Below, in pieces: positions 15,745 to 24,799 of a stretch of DNA of 64,000 bases. The DNA comes from Gimesia algae (lineage in GTDB: Bacteria; Planctomycetota; Planctomycetia; Planctomycetales; Planctomycetaceae). A model generated the notes under the pieces. That model was not told the origin of the DNA. It did not search any database and worked only from the letters and a program-made list of their open reading frames with translations. A program made the translations under genes and the position numbers. Within the stretch, counting starts at the first letter, position 1. Every line of letters starts with the position of its first letter. The stretch is from positions 7,507,029 through 7,571,028 of the forward strand of contig NZ_CP036343.1 of assembly GCF_007746795.1 (NCBI RefSeq), in the 5' to 3' direction.

Positions 15745-16088
15745 GGCAAAACACCTGTTTCTCCGTGCGCTTTCAAAGTGGAAAGCAGATCGCGGGCCTT
15801 TTCGACAATTTCCCCAGGAATATCATCAATTGAAGCGGCATGCCTTTTTTCGAACCGGTCAATGATGATTGCCAGAATTTCTGCTTCAGAAAAACCAGTA
15901 TCAAAATTCAGCATGCAGACAGGCGGATAATCTTGTGGTTCTCCAAGGTCTGCAGCATGCAGTGGATTTCTGATTATGTATGAAGATGGAACCCCTCCCG
16001 CTTGGTGGTTGCAGGCAGTGATATGCCCCAGCCAAAAATCATGAGAAGAGTCTCCTGTTTTGTGGTATTCCACAACTCGATCTTGCAT
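15741..16088 (-). CDS. Phage protein of unknown function
   Basis: 115 residues from ATG 16088 (MQDRVVEYHKTGDSSHDFWL), chosen over a TTG at 16124 because GGAGTG lies about eight bases upstream. The first half is polar with several histidines and ends in DYPPVCMLNFD; the second half is helical (SEAEILAIIIDRFEKRH). No recognised motif. It is an early-region accessory gene. Confidence 0.6.
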   Translation of the reverse strand: MQDRVVEYHKTGDSSHDFWLGHITACNHQAGGVPSSYIIRNPLHAADLGEPQDYPPVCMLNFDTGFSEAEILAIIIDRFEKRHAASIDDIPGEIVEKARDLLSTLKAHGETGVLP

Positions 16089-16145
16089 TGTTATCACTCC
16101 AGAAATATTAAGATTAACAGTCAATCGACAACTCTCTGCCGCTAC

Positions 16146-16901
16146 TTACGACTTCTGAAACTTGAGGTAATCCAGACCGATCACCAGAAGACGCCGTCCG
16201 TACTTCCGGGTTGGAAGTCCTTTCTGACGCATGGTGTTGATAGAAGACTTGCTGACACCAGCGGCATCCGCAATCTGGTCAAGAGTGTAAGCCCGGTCCG
16301 GTTCGATTTTGCAAACAGCTTTCTGCGGAAGTTCATCCGAGATAACCTGCGTTGTCGGAAGCCGCACAGGGCCAACCTGCGGCATCCCTCGACGAGCCCG
16401 GTTCATCGCATCTTGAAGAAACGCCTTACCTGCAAATGGCACCGTCACCCCTATCGATCCCGGCTTTTTTCCCTTCTGATGGACAGCATGAATAATAATC
16501 AGACCAGTGTAACTATCAAACGATACCAGGCGATGATTGATCGGTCCTCCCGACAGGTTGAACCGTTTGATAACACTGCTGATGCCAACCGATGCCTGAT
16601 TTGTGTCGAAAAACTTTATAGCACCTGGAGTACCTGAAGAGACTTTTTTCATCCCCAGTGCGTTCAGTTCTTCTGAGTAATAAAAACAGACATGTGTTTT
16701 GGGTCCAAGATCATATTTCAGCTTTGCTGCCTTATTGAAACGCAGGGCACTGCCCTTGGAAATGGCTGCCAGTGGAGAAGAGGACCACACGACTTCCCGA
16801 CCTTTCCGTTTGTATGTGGCATCTCTCAAATCACTACTGCCGTCTTCTTGCGGCTTATACAATTCAAAAGTAAGCCGGTTTTCATCAGTTAATTCAGTCA
16901 T
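16146..16901 (-). CDS. Phage protein with C-terminal MerR/excisionase-type HTH
   Basis: 251 residues. The C-terminal 50 residues form a winged-helix-like HTH (YTLDQIADAAGVSKSSINTM, then RQKGLPTRKYGRRLLVIGLD), typical of excisionase/MerR-like DNA binding. The N-terminal 190 residues have no recognised domain and include GKAFLQDAMNRARRGMPQVG. It could be an early regulator or replication initiator. The ATG overlaps the stop of the small upstream gene by eight bases. Confidence 0.68.
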   Translation of the reverse strand: MTELTDENRLTFELYKPQEDGSSDLRDATYKRKGREVVWSSSPLAAISKGSALRFNKAAKLKYDLGPKTHVCFYYSEELNALGMKKVSSGTPGAIKFFDTNQASVGISSVIKRFNLSGGPINHRLVSFDSYTGLIIIHAVHQKGKKPGSIGVTVPFAGKAFLQDAMNRARRGMPQVGPVRLPTTQVISDELPQKAVCKIEPDRAYTLDQIADAAGVSKSSINTMRQKGLPTRKYGRRLLVIGLDYLKFQKS

Positions 16902-17067
16902 TGTTCTTGCTCCTTTGGATAAACTCGATACTGTCGCGCCGGTCCAGATCCAGCCAGACTGGGCCAGCCCCTAAATCAATCTCGATAATTTCAACTTTTG
17001 ATCTCTCCACCTCCCTTCCATCAAACCCAAACAGCCAGCCGACCAGGCGTTTCAGAAAACCGATCAT
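16894..17067 (-). CDS. 57-residue phage protein with a portal-like motif
   Basis: A short frame from ATG 17067 to TGA 16894 begins MIGFLKRLVGWLFGFDGREV. It is joined to its neighbours on both sides: its ATG overlaps the preceding stop as ATGA, and its stop overlaps the next start. The sequence IDLGAGPVWLDLDRRDSIEF resembles the portal segment VDFGAGPVMLDLDPGDRAEF (14 of 20 identical). Function unknown. Confidence 0.65.
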   Translation of the reverse strand: MIGFLKRLVGWLFGFDGREVERSKVEIIEIDLGAGPVWLDLDRRDSIEFIQRSKNND

Positions 17068-17384
17068 GCGGGCACCGCCCTCGCGGCTATGGCATTAGAC
17101 CGGTTGGCTGTGTTCATCAGCCCCAGCTGAGTGTGAAACCGCCCGCTGACGATCTTTGCCCGCAAATGAAAATCCTCTTCAGAGACAACAGCAGAAAACA
17201 CGTCGTCAAAATCGAATGACAGCGGTTCGCCGTCCACATCGACATTCACATAGAACGCCGTTTTCCCAACCACAGCCCCATCAACGATGGAGCCGTCGAA
17301 CAGGATGCACCGCACTCGGTCACCGGTTTTTAATGGCGAACCTGGCTTTGCGTCTCTGGCTTGTGTGTGATCAATATTTTGCAT
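17064..17384 (-). CDS. Small phage protein, beta-rich, unknown function
   Basis: 106 residues from ATG 17384. The middle (GDRVRCILFDGSIVDGAVVG, KTAFYVNVDVDGEPLSFDFD) looks like a small SH3-like or beta-barrel fold; the end is helical. It lies three bases after the HTH gene and is coupled by ATGA to the 57-residue gene. No family assigned. Confidence 0.62.
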   Translation of the reverse strand: MQNIDHTQARDAKPGSPLKTGDRVRCILFDGSIVDGAVVGKTAFYVNVDVDGEPLSFDFDDVFSAVVSEEDFHLRAKIVSGRFHTQLGLMNTANRSNAIAARAVPA

Positions 17385-17387
17385 TAG

Positions 17388-17645
17388 TTAATCCTTTGCT
17401 CTCTCAATTAAATTCAGGACTGAACGGGCACAGACAACCCGTTTTCCGTTGCCTGTTTCGCCGCCATCGGCAACTGGAAACTTGCCGCCTCTCAATCGAC
17501 CGTCTTCGCAACATCGCCTCACGGTATTAGCATGAATGCCGAGTATCGATGCTGCTTTCTTGATGCTTAGAAGACCGTCACAGCCGAACTTGTACCCATA
17601 GTCTTCATCAGACCCGGCCAGCTGCTCTGTTGTTTTTGTCACCAT
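17388..17645 (-). CDS. Excisionase-like HTH protein
   Basis: 85 residues from ATG 17645 (MVTKTTEQLAGSDEDYGYKF). An HTH_17/excisionase-type domain covers LLSIKKAASILGIHANTVRR and the following RLRGGKFPVA wing, with a C-terminal RSVLNLIERAKD helix. GTGAAGCG lies just upstream; a TTG at 17690 is less likely. It is the first gene of the leftward run and nearest the inferred right end, the position of an excisionase or early regulator. Confidence 0.72.
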   Translation of the reverse strand: MVTKTTEQLAGSDEDYGYKFGCDGLLSIKKAASILGIHANTVRRCCEDGRLRGGKFPVADGGETGNGKRVVCARSVLNLIERAKD

Positions 17646-18079
17646 CGCTTCACTTTCAAATCTGTTGTTTTGCGTTTGAAGTGAGGCCAATGTAATCGAT
17701 ATTTTCCAGGCGCCTACCCTTGTTTGATGCCTGAAATAAAGGGTTTTTTAGTCATCCGACGATACCCGCCGATTTCCGCTCATATCCGCTAAGATCACTT
17801 TTAAACCGCCGATTTCCCCTTTAAAACTTTTGTGTTTTTTGAATTTTGTTTTTCGGCAGCTGGTTGATTGGTGGTAAATGATGCGATACTTATAGAATTA
17901 GCCACGCTGTTAGCCACCGAAAAGTAATCAATGGTGACCTATGTGATTTTCGACAACGTGTTTTTTGTTTTCAGCTTGTTAGCAGTGGTTTGCTATGGTG
18001 AGCTATGTAGAAATCAGCGTGGGCATGCTTTTGGTCCACGAAGTAAAATAATTCTTTCCATTCAACCCTTGAGGTAATT
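17646..18079. promoter_or_regulatory. Prophage right-end control region with paired direct repeats
   Basis: 434 bases without a supportable gene. CCGCCGATTTCC occurs exactly twice (17766-17777 and 17806-17817), 40 bases apart, close to four helical turns. Further right, ATGGTGA(C/G)CTATGT occurs at 17931-17944 and 17995-18008. An ACCCTT/AAGGGT stem followed by six T bases near 17716-17749 resembles a rightward terminator. The region should hold the early leftward promoter, operators and probably the attachment site, but none can be fixed without an integrase or an empty site for comparison. Confidence 0.5.
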
Positions 18080-19390
18080 ATGGTCGGCACACGAGAATTG
18101 CTCGCGTTCGTACTCTGTTTCAGCTTCGTATCGCAGCAGGCTTTCTGTGACGACTGGCCTCAATGGGGAGGACCGCAGCACGATCTGGTCTGGCGGGAAA
18201 CAGGAATTGTGAAAACTCTGCCCACGTCCGGCGTGCTGCCCCGTGTCTGGTCGACGCCCATCGGAGAGGGTTACGCGGGACCTGCTGTCGCAGAAGTGAA
18301 TTCGCGCTGGTGCGTATTTGTAACGGATCGCATTTTCAAACAACGGGTCAGCTTTGAACGAGTTTTATGTCTCGACGCAGAGTCCGGTAAAATCATCTGG
18401 AAATATGAGTACCCCGTCGAGTACTCGGTCAGCTATCCTGCCGGGCCCCGTTCGACGCCTGTCATCAACGATGGTCGTGTTTATACCGTCGGTGCGCAGG
18501 GACACCTGCTCTGCCTGGATGCAAAGAACGGGAAGGTACTCTGGGGCAAGAATTTTGTATCCGAGTATGGAACGCAACTCCCCACCTGGGGCATGGTCGC
18601 TGCACCGCTGGTGGAAGGCGACCAGTTGATTACACTGGTCGGAGGACAGAAGAATTCACTCGTAGTCAGTTTTGACAAGAAAACCGGGAAAGAGCTGTGG
18701 CGTTCGCTGGAAGATGCAGCCGTGGGATATGCGCCCCCTGTCATCTTTGAATTTGGCGGTCAGCGGGAACTGATCGTCTGGCATCCGACGGCGGTTTCGG
18801 CGATCAACCCCGAGAATGGAAAACTGATCTGGGAGGTCCCGTATGGCGTGCGCTACGGTTTGAGTATCGCCACGCCTCGCAAGGTGGGAAATCGGTTATT
18901 TGTCGCCAGCTTTTATAATGGCCCGCGGATGATTGAAGTCTCGCCGGATGGCAATCAGGCAAAAATTGTCTGGTCGGGCAAGAGTGACAATGAAATCAAT
19001 ACCGATGGGCTACACCCGATTATGATGACCCCCGTCTTCAACGGGAAGAATATTTATGGTGTCGGCAGTTACGGACAGTTGAGAGGCCTGGATGCAAGTA
19101 ACGGAAAACGACTGTGGGAAACGGAACAGGCCACAGGCAAAGGCCGCTGGTGGAATGCGTTTATCATCCCCCATGAAGACCGCTATTTTCTGCACAATGA
19201 ACAAGGCGATCTGATTATCGCGAATCTGACTCCCGCGGGTTACGAAGAACTGAGCCGGGCGAAACTGATCGAACCAACGCGGCGGGTCCAGCGGCGGATG
19301 ACGATCTGGTCGCATCCTGCGTTCGCCATGAAAAGCGTTTTCGCCCGTAACGACAAAGAAATCATCCGCGTCGATTTGTCTGCGAAATAA
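18080..19390 (+). CDS. Exported PQQ-binding-like beta-propeller protein
   Basis: 436 residues. A signal peptide (LLAFVLCFSFVSQQAFC) precedes DWPQWGGP, the usual opening of planctomycete outer PQQ-like proteins. Repeated blades contain the motif GK..W (ESGKIIWKYEY, KNGKVLWGKN, KTGKELWRSL, ENGKLIWEV, SNGKRLWETE). There are no PQQ-dehydrogenase catalytic residues, so it is likely a structural or binding protein rather than an enzyme. The start ATG 18080 has GAGGT upstream. It is the first chromosomal gene right of the prophage. Confidence 0.85.
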   Translation: MVGTRELLAFVLCFSFVSQQAFCDDWPQWGGPQHDLVWRETGIVKTLPTSGVLPRVWSTPIGEGYAGPAVAEVNSRWCVFVTDRIFKQRVSFERVLCLDAESGKIIWKYEYPVEYSVSYPAGPRSTPVINDGRVYTVGAQGHLLCLDAKNGKVLWGKNFVSEYGTQLPTWGMVAAPLVEGDQLITLVGGQKNSLVVSFDKKTGKELWRSLEDAAVGYAPPVIFEFGGQRELIVWHPTAVSAINPENGKLIWEVPYGVRYGLSIATPRKVGNRLFVASFYNGPRMIEVSPDGNQAKIVWSGKSDNEINTDGLHPIMMTPVFNGKNIYGVGSYGQLRGLDASNGKRLWETEQATGKGRWWNAFIIPHEDRYFLHNEQGDLIIANLTPAGYEELSRAKLIEPTRRVQRRMTIWSHPAFAMKSVFARNDKEIIRVDLSAK

Positions 19391-19894
19391 AAAACACCTT
19401 TGTATACTTTATCGCGGTTTTTTGCTGGTCTTCTCTCTGATCTGTCATCTGGAAATCCCACTGATGTCACGCTGAATTCCCTGGATTCATCGGCATGTAT
19501 CTCATTTACACGATTGAATTTAGCGATTATTTCTTTTGAATAAATTCCCAAAAAACGGTTCGGCTGCTCTGAATTGTTGTTGCGTGAACATAAGCAAGGG
19601 CTTATATTCTTAGCATTACTTATTAAGAATAGTTACCTACCTTCCCCCCCAGATTCATCACAGGGCTCCAGGCTCCCCGCTAGAGCGCATCACATTTAAC
19701 CATAGCGTCTCACAATCTATGATACTCGGTCCAAATGGCCCTGGAGACGCGACAGTAAAACGGGACACAGTCTAGACACCTTCCAGATACACCAGTCATG
19801 ACAGGGAAATGCACTGAATGTCCCTGCACGCTACGTGAGCTATTGCTTTTATTTCCTTCCCCATAATCACTCCTTTTAACGAAGAGGCATCCTA
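19391..19894. other. Intergenic region before the first DUF1559 gene
   Basis: 504 bases. No frame on either strand looks coding. An AT-rich stretch around 19540-19640 may carry the promoter for the DUF1559 gene. The ribosome-binding site (AACGAAGAGG) sits near 19878-19887. No repeats or RNA genes were recognised. Confidence 0.4.
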
Positions 19895-20881
19895 ATGAAC
19901 CCGCCAATCCAAACAAAACGAGGATTTACTTTAATTGAACTGCTGGTCGTCATCGCCATTATTGCAATTCTAATCGCTCTGTTACTTCCTGCAGTTCAAC
20001 AGGCCCGGGAAGCGGCAAGACGGAGCACCTGTAAAAATAATATGAAGCAGATCGGCCTCGCATTACATAACTACCATGAAACCTATAGTACGTTTCCCGT
20101 TGGTGCCCTGCCCGGAAATCGTCCCAACTGGCGCTACGGTTTACTCCCCAGCATCGACCAGGCGCCCCTTTTCAATCAATTGAATGTTTCTGGGCACTGG
20201 GCTTCCGGCTGTAATTCGTCGAGCTCATACGGTCAACAGGCAACTAACACAAATTTGATTATCGTGGGAATCAAGATCCCTGTCTTTCAGTGTCCTTCCA
20301 GTCCGCTGGATCCTAACAATCCTTCAGGCAGCATGTGCAATTACGATCGACTGCAATGCCATGATTATGTCGGCATCAGCGGTGCGACTCCTGACCCCGC
20401 CGGTCGCTCCAACGTCTGCTCTACGGCGGCTAACTATGGCGTGTATTGCAATAACGGATTACTGGTCCCCGGCAAGAACTACCGTTTCCGCGATGTGACA
20501 GACGGAACATCGAACACAATTATCGTTGCGGAACAATCTGGAAGTGTTTCCGGAAATGACTGGCGTACTAACTATCACGGCGGTTGGCGCGGCTGGTCCT
20601 CCACGGGTGATGTTGTGAGTCGAACCGGCGCGCATCACGTCGCAGGTGTGACCACGGTTGCCTTTTCCATCAACGCGAAATCAGGTCAGGCCGGCGGCAA
20701 CACCGTTCCCCGCTCAAGTAGTGCCTACTCCGGGAATACCATTATCAATTCTTATCACACCGGTGGAATCCATACGTTGCTGGCAGATGGGGGCGTCCGC
20801 TTTGTTTCCGAGAATCTTGATTTTCTGACGTTGAAACAACTTTGTGTACGTGATGATGGACAGGTCATCGGAGAATTCTAG
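19895..20881 (+). CDS. DUF1559 (SBP_bac_10) prepilin-like protein
   Basis: 328 residues. The N-terminus has the type IV prepilin/pseudopilin motif [20 protein letters not shown], cut between G and F by a prepilin peptidase, then [14 protein letters not shown]. The DUF1559 domain follows, with cysteine pairs, DGTSNTIIVAEQ near the middle, and the C-terminal signature YHTGGIHTLLADGGVRF. These proteins are hugely expanded in Planctomycetota; their role is unknown, perhaps fibre or envelope proteins. A lipoprotein gene follows. Confidence 0.93.
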   Translation: MNPPIQTKRGFTLIELLVVIAIIAILIALLLPAVQQAREAARRSTCKNNMKQIGLALHNYHETYSTFPVGALPGNRPNWRYGLLPSIDQAPLFNQLNVSGHWASGCNSSSSYGQQATNTNLIIVGIKIPVFQCPSSPLDPNNPSGSMCNYDRLQCHDYVGISGATPDPAGRSNVCSTAANYGVYCNNGLLVPGKNYRFRDVTDGTSNTIIVAEQSGSVSGNDWRTNYHGGWRGWSSTGDVVSRTGAHHVAGVTTVAFSINAKSGQAGGNTVPRSSSAYSGNTIINSYHTGGIHTLLADGGVRFVSENLDFLTLKQLCVRDDGQVIGEF

Positions 20882-21077
20882 AACACATCGCATTTACCTG
20901 TAGCAGCTCTCTGGCTGACGGGAATCCATCCTGCAACCCAGGGACGCTGTTGTCAGGAGGCGTCAGTTTAAAACACACCATTGATCAGCACAGGCATTTT
21001 CCCTCTATTCCAGCACGAATCAGAGAACGATGATTACTGTCTAATAACACCGGGTACAGTTGACTAAAGGTTTCATC

Positions 21078-21488
21078 ATGAAGTCGAGTTTAAAATATTG
21101 TGGCGTTCTCTCTGGATTCATCTTTTTGATTGCAGGTTGCGGGGGGGAGCCAGAAATCCCCACGGGTCAGGTCAAAGGCAAAGTGAGCTATGAAGGTGCG
21201 CCAGTCTCTGAGGGAGTGATTTCCTTTTATTCCTCCGAACTGGGTGTCGGCGCTTCGGCTGATCTGTCAGAAGAAGGGCTTTACACGATTACAGATCCAT
21301 TAAAAACGGGAAAATATGCAGTCACAATCCTGCCCCCGCCTGAAGCACCGCCCCAGGATGCCATCCCGGTCTCGACCAAAAAAGAATACAAAAATATCCC
21401 CTTGAAATACCGCGATCCGAATAAAAGCGAATTAACCTTCGAAATCAGTGAAGGGGATAATTCGTTTGACGTAAATATGACGAATTAG
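21078..21488 (+). CDS. Planctomycete lipoprotein, carboxypeptidase-regulatory-like fold
   Basis: 136 residues from ATG 21078 (AAGG upstream); an earlier TTG at 21060 is less likely. The lipobox LIAGC is followed by GGEPEIPTGQVKGKVSYEGA, typical of the small transthyretin/carboxypeptidase-regulatory-like lipoproteins often located next to DUF1559 genes. The protein is mostly beta strand (DPLKTGKYAVTILPPPEAP). Probably anchored to a membrane facing the periplasm; function unknown. Confidence 0.82.
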   Translation: MKSSLKYCGVLSGFIFLIAGCGGEPEIPTGQVKGKVSYEGAPVSEGVISFYSSELGVGASADLSEEGLYTITDPLKTGKYAVTILPPPEAPPQDAIPVSTKKEYKNIPLKYRDPNKSELTFEISEGDNSFDVNMTN

Positions 21489-21709
21489 ACCCACCAGGAC
21501 AGTGAATCGAGGGAGTTGCCGACAGGTCGGGGCTCCTGGGCAGGATCTGTGCGTTCATTTCAGTGGTTGAATATTCTTGAAGGCAAGCAGGACCGAAGTC
21601 GAATCAGGCTGGAATTGGCGAGTGGTTATTATATGATGAAGGCATAAGTTTCCTCCCGCATTCATGATGATGCACGCGGGTACTGCCTCCTAATTAAAGA
21701 GCCATTAAT

Positions 21710-22780
21710 ATGTCGTCGGATCATTTTGCACCGCCTCAGGATCGATCCCAGGAAGTTCAGATTCCTCTGGAACCACTGAAGGAACTGCTGGTCAAACTGT
21801 TTGTTCGGATGGGTATGTTTGAGGTCGAAGCAGAAATTGCTGCCGACCGTTTGATTGAAGCCGATCTGCGCGGCATTCACTCTCATGGCAGTCGCACGGC
21901 TGAACGCTATCTCGATTCGATGGACATGGGTGACATCGACCCCCGGGCTCAGATTCTGACACTCAAAGAAACGCCGGCCATCGCGGTGCTGGACGGCAGC
22001 AAATCGATGGGACACGTCGCAGCAACCCGGGCCATGGAACTGGCGATTAAAAAAGCGGGAGAAGTCGGAACCGGAACCGTCGTAGTTAAGAACAGCCATC
22101 ATTTTGGCGCTGCTGCCGTGTATGTCCTGATGGCTGTGAGAGCAGGTATGATTGGTTACTGCACCACCAACACGGGGAGAGCGACGGTGGCCGCCCATGG
22201 GAGTACGCAGGGTGCTACCGCCAATAATGCGATTGCCTGGGGTGTGCCGACACGCGAAGGTGCCCCGTTTGTACTGGATATGGCGTGCGCGAAAACATCC
22301 TGGGGGAAACTGGATACACAGACCATGTATGGTCTGCCGGTTCCACCCGGATATGCTCTCGACAGTGAAGGCAAAGAAACAACGGATTCATCTGCAGTAA
22401 AAACCTTGCTGCCCGCAGCAGGTCCGCGTGGCTATGGACTGGCAATGGTCAGTTCGATTCTGACAGGTGCCCTGGCAGGCGGTAAGCTGCCGATCAATAA
22501 AACTAAACCACCGGAAATCGAAGGTTCGGAACATTTCTTTTATGTGATCGATCTGAAACAGTTTGTCGAAGAAGACCAGTTTCATAATGAACTTGATTCC
22601 GCGATCAAATGCATTCACCAGTTAAGTACAGTCAACGAAAACGAACCGGTCCGCTTACCGGGAGAGAGTGAGTGGGAGCAGACCCAGCGTTCATTAGGTG
22701 AAGGGCTGCTGGTACACCGTGATCATGCGAACCAGTTAAAAGAGCTGGCTGAGCGAATTCGTTTTGATGTCCCCTGGTAA
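21710..22780 (+). CDS. Ldh-family oxidoreductase (malate/L-lactate dehydrogenase type 2)
   Basis: 356 residues, the normal length of the family, which binds NAD(P)H and reduces or oxidises 2-hydroxy/keto acids. Key pieces are LRGIHSHGSRTAERYLDSM, HHFGAAAVYVLMA, TTNTGRATVAAHGSTQGATA, DMACAKTSWGKL and a final GPRGYGLAMVSSILTGALAG. The substrate (malate, lactate, ureidoglycolate or a sugar acid) cannot be told from sequence alone. It is followed 41 bases later by a thioredoxin-like gene on the same strand. Confidence 0.88.
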   Translation: MSSDHFAPPQDRSQEVQIPLEPLKELLVKLFVRMGMFEVEAEIAADRLIEADLRGIHSHGSRTAERYLDSMDMGDIDPRAQILTLKETPAIAVLDGSKSMGHVAATRAMELAIKKAGEVGTGTVVVKNSHHFGAAAVYVLMAVRAGMIGYCTTNTGRATVAAHGSTQGATANNAIAWGVPTREGAPFVLDMACAKTSWGKLDTQTMYGLPVPPGYALDSEGKETTDSSAVKTLLPAAGPRGYGLAMVSSILTGALAGGKLPINKTKPPEIEGSEHFFYVIDLKQFVEEDQFHNELDSAIKCIHQLSTVNENEPVRLPGESEWEQTQRSLGEGLLVHRDHANQLKELAERIRFDVPW

Positions 22781-22821
22781 AATAACGACTGATTTTTTCC
22801 CGGCTATTTTTGAGGTTGATA

Positions 22822-23463
22822 ATGATGTCTGCTTCACGACAGATATTTTTTCTGCTGGCTGTCTTTGCCTGCTGTTTGTTCTTAAATGAGTCCCCACTTT
22901 GCGCCGGTAAATATAATCCCGTGCTGACCGTGGGAGACAAAGCACCGACGTGGGAGAAGCTGCCGGCGACGGATGGCAAGTCGTACTCGAGTGCATCGTT
23001 TCAGGATAAAGACGTACTGGTAATCGCCTTCACCTGTAACAGCTGCCCTTATGCGGTTGATTATGAAGGCCGCTTGAACCAACTGGCGCAAAAGTATTCT
23101 GCCAAAGATTCCCCCGTGGCTGTGATCGCCGTAAATGTGAATCTGGTGCCCGCAGACAGTCTGGAAAAAATGAAAGAACAGTCGACGGAAAAGAAATTTG
23201 TGTTTCCGTATCTGTTTGATCAGAGCCAGAAGATAGGGCAGGAGTTTGGCGCAACGCGAACCCCGGAATTTTTTGTCTTAAATAAAGAACGAAAGATTGT
23301 GTATATGGGCGCCATGGACGATGCGACCGACGCCAGTAAAGTCAAACAGGACTACGTTTCGGAGGCGATCGCAGCGGCATTAAACGGGAAACAGCCAGAA
23401 ACGACAGAAACCATTGCGATCGGCTGTAATGTTCGTTACAAACGCATTCGCAGAAAAAAATAA
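22822..23463 (+). CDS. Exported thioredoxin-like (AhpC/TSA-type) protein
   Basis: 213 residues from ATG 22822 (GAGGT upstream). A signal peptide (QIFFLLAVFACCLFL) precedes a redoxin domain: VGDKAPTWEKLPATDG, VIAFTCNSCPYAVDYE with an active CxxC, and ATRTPEFFVLNKERKIVY with the cis-proline. In Planctomycetota such single-domain redoxins are secreted, and the thiol pair suggests oxidoreductase or peroxidase activity on envelope proteins. The C-terminal tail is basic (RYKRIRRKK). Confidence 0.85.
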   Translation: MMSASRQIFFLLAVFACCLFLNESPLCAGKYNPVLTVGDKAPTWEKLPATDGKSYSSASFQDKDVLVIAFTCNSCPYAVDYEGRLNQLAQKYSAKDSPVAVIAVNVNLVPADSLEKMKEQSTEKKFVFPYLFDQSQKIGQEFGATRTPEFFVLNKERKIVYMGAMDDATDASKVKQDYVSEAIAAALNGKQPETTETIAIGCNVRYKRIRRKK

Positions 23464-23499
23464 TTCACCCGCCCTTCCTCCGTCGCGACTGTTTCTCCA

Positions 23500-24432
23500 A
23501 TGACGAAAATGAACCAGATATATATTCAGGATTGCATCTCAGGCATGCAGGAACTGGAAGCGGAGTCGATTGATCTGGCATTTGCAGATCCGCCATTCAA
23601 TATCGGTTACGAATACGATCAGTATGAAGACCGGCTCGAGAGTGAGCAGTATCTGGACTGGTGTAAGCTCTGGCTGTCGGAAGTGGTGCGGCTGTTGAAA
23701 CCGGATGGCACTTTCTGGCTGGCGATTGGAGATGAATATGCAGCTGAGTTGAAAGTCATGATGCAGCGTGAACTGGGCCTGACGTGTCGCAGCTGGGTCA
23801 TCTGGTATTATACGTTTGGTGTGAACTGCAAAAATAAATTCAGTCGCTCTCACGCGCACCTGTTTTATATGGTAAAAGATTCGAAGCAGTTTACCTTCAA
23901 TGCCGACGACCCGGCGATTCGCATTCCTTCTGCACGTCAGCTGGTGTATGGCGATAAACGCGCGAATCCCAAAGGCCGCCTGCCCGATGATACCTGGATT
24001 TTAAGGCCGCAGGACATTCCCGAAAGTTTCCAGGGGGAGGAAGATACTTGGTACTTCCCGCGGATCAATGGCACGTTCAAAGAGCGTCAGGGCTGGCATG
24101 GCTGTCAGATGCCCGAACAACTGCTGGGTCGCATCATTCGTGCCTGCTCTCATCCGGACGAAGTCGTACTGGATCCTTTTTCAGGGAGCGGCACAACGCT
24201 GGCGGTTGCGAAGAAACTGCAGCGGCAGTTTGTGGGCTTCGAACTTTCGGAGGAATACGGAGCGCGCGCCCGACAACGACTGGCTGAGATCGAACCCGGA
24301 CAGCCTCTGGATGGCGCGGAGAATCCCCTGGTCAGTGCGCCTGCGACTAAAAACGGAAAGCGTCTGGAAGATCGCCAGGGGAAAACAGCCACATCCAAAC
24401 GCGCAACACCCCGTAAAAACACTCAGACCTGA
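23500..24432 (+). CDS. Solitary beta-class DNA adenine methyltransferase
   Basis: 310 residues. Catalytic motif IV is ADPPFNIGY near the start, and the SAM-binding motif I is [15 protein letters not shown] near the end; this order defines the beta group (CcrM/HinfI-like, N6-adenine or N4-cytosine; DPPF favours adenine). [17 protein letters not shown] follows. No restriction enzyme or specificity gene lies beside it, so it may act in regulation or be an orphan. The basic lysine-rich end ([13 protein letters not shown]) may aid DNA binding. Confidence 0.85.
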   Translation: MTKMNQIYIQDCISGMQELEAESIDLAFADPPFNIGYEYDQYEDRLESEQYLDWCKLWLSEVVRLLKPDGTFWLAIGDEYAAELKVMMQRELGLTCRSWVIWYYTFGVNCKNKFSRSHAHLFYMVKDSKQFTFNADDPAIRIPSARQLVYGDKRANPKGRLPDDTWILRPQDIPESFQGEEDTWYFPRINGTFKERQGWHGCQMPEQLLGRIIRACSHPDEVVLDPFSGSGTTLAVAKKLQRQFVGFELSEEYGARARQRLAEIEPGQPLDGAENPLVSAPATKNGKRLEDRQGKTATSKRATPRKNTQT

Positions 24433-24799
24433 ACTGGCCCTGAGGCAAAAACCTCACCGCTCATCCCAGCGACTCTTCACGCTGGTGCGCGGATCCACGG
24501 GAACCAGCAGATTCCCCACTCTGATACCCGTCGCGATCCTGATCCCCGCTGTCCAGCGGCATGAAAGATGCGTTTTTCTTTATTTACTTCGAGATGAACT
24601 GATTCCGTGCTCCAGATTCCTAAATTGTTGCCTGAACGCCACATTGGTGTGATGGAACAGTTTCAAAAAAGCCACATCTAAGCGGTTTTAGAGACTTACT
24701 TTCGCCAGTGGGATAAAAAGGATCGAATCAGTACTGCAATTCAGTTAAAATAAACAGGTCCAATCTCTCTTTTCTATTGTCAGGATTGTAACAGCTATC
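24433..24799. other. Intergenic region between methyltransferase and secA-like gene
   Basis: 367 bases. A short TGAGG..CCTCA hairpin (24441-24456) directly follows the methyltransferase, but no T run follows, so a terminator is doubtful. The AT-rich part after 24660 probably holds the promoter for the GTG-started secA-like gene. No convincing small gene was seen. Confidence 0.4.

Larger units (their letters stand above)
1..17750 (-). mobile_element. Prophage or phage-derived island, right-hand part (left end outside window)
   Basis: About 30 densely packed genes lie on one strand, with phage hallmarks in lambda order (large terminase, gpW-like, portal) and a replication/recombination module (ERF, SSB, primase-polymerase, helicase). 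Overlaps of 4 to 10 bases are frequent, which contrasts with the looser chromosomal genes after 18,080. The right boundary is inferred: the last phage-like gene starts at 17645 and the chromosomal PQQ gene starts at 18080, so the attachment site should lie between. No integrase, repressor or tail genes are seen here and they may lie left of base 1. Whether the element is intact or inducible cannot be judged. Confidence 0.88.
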
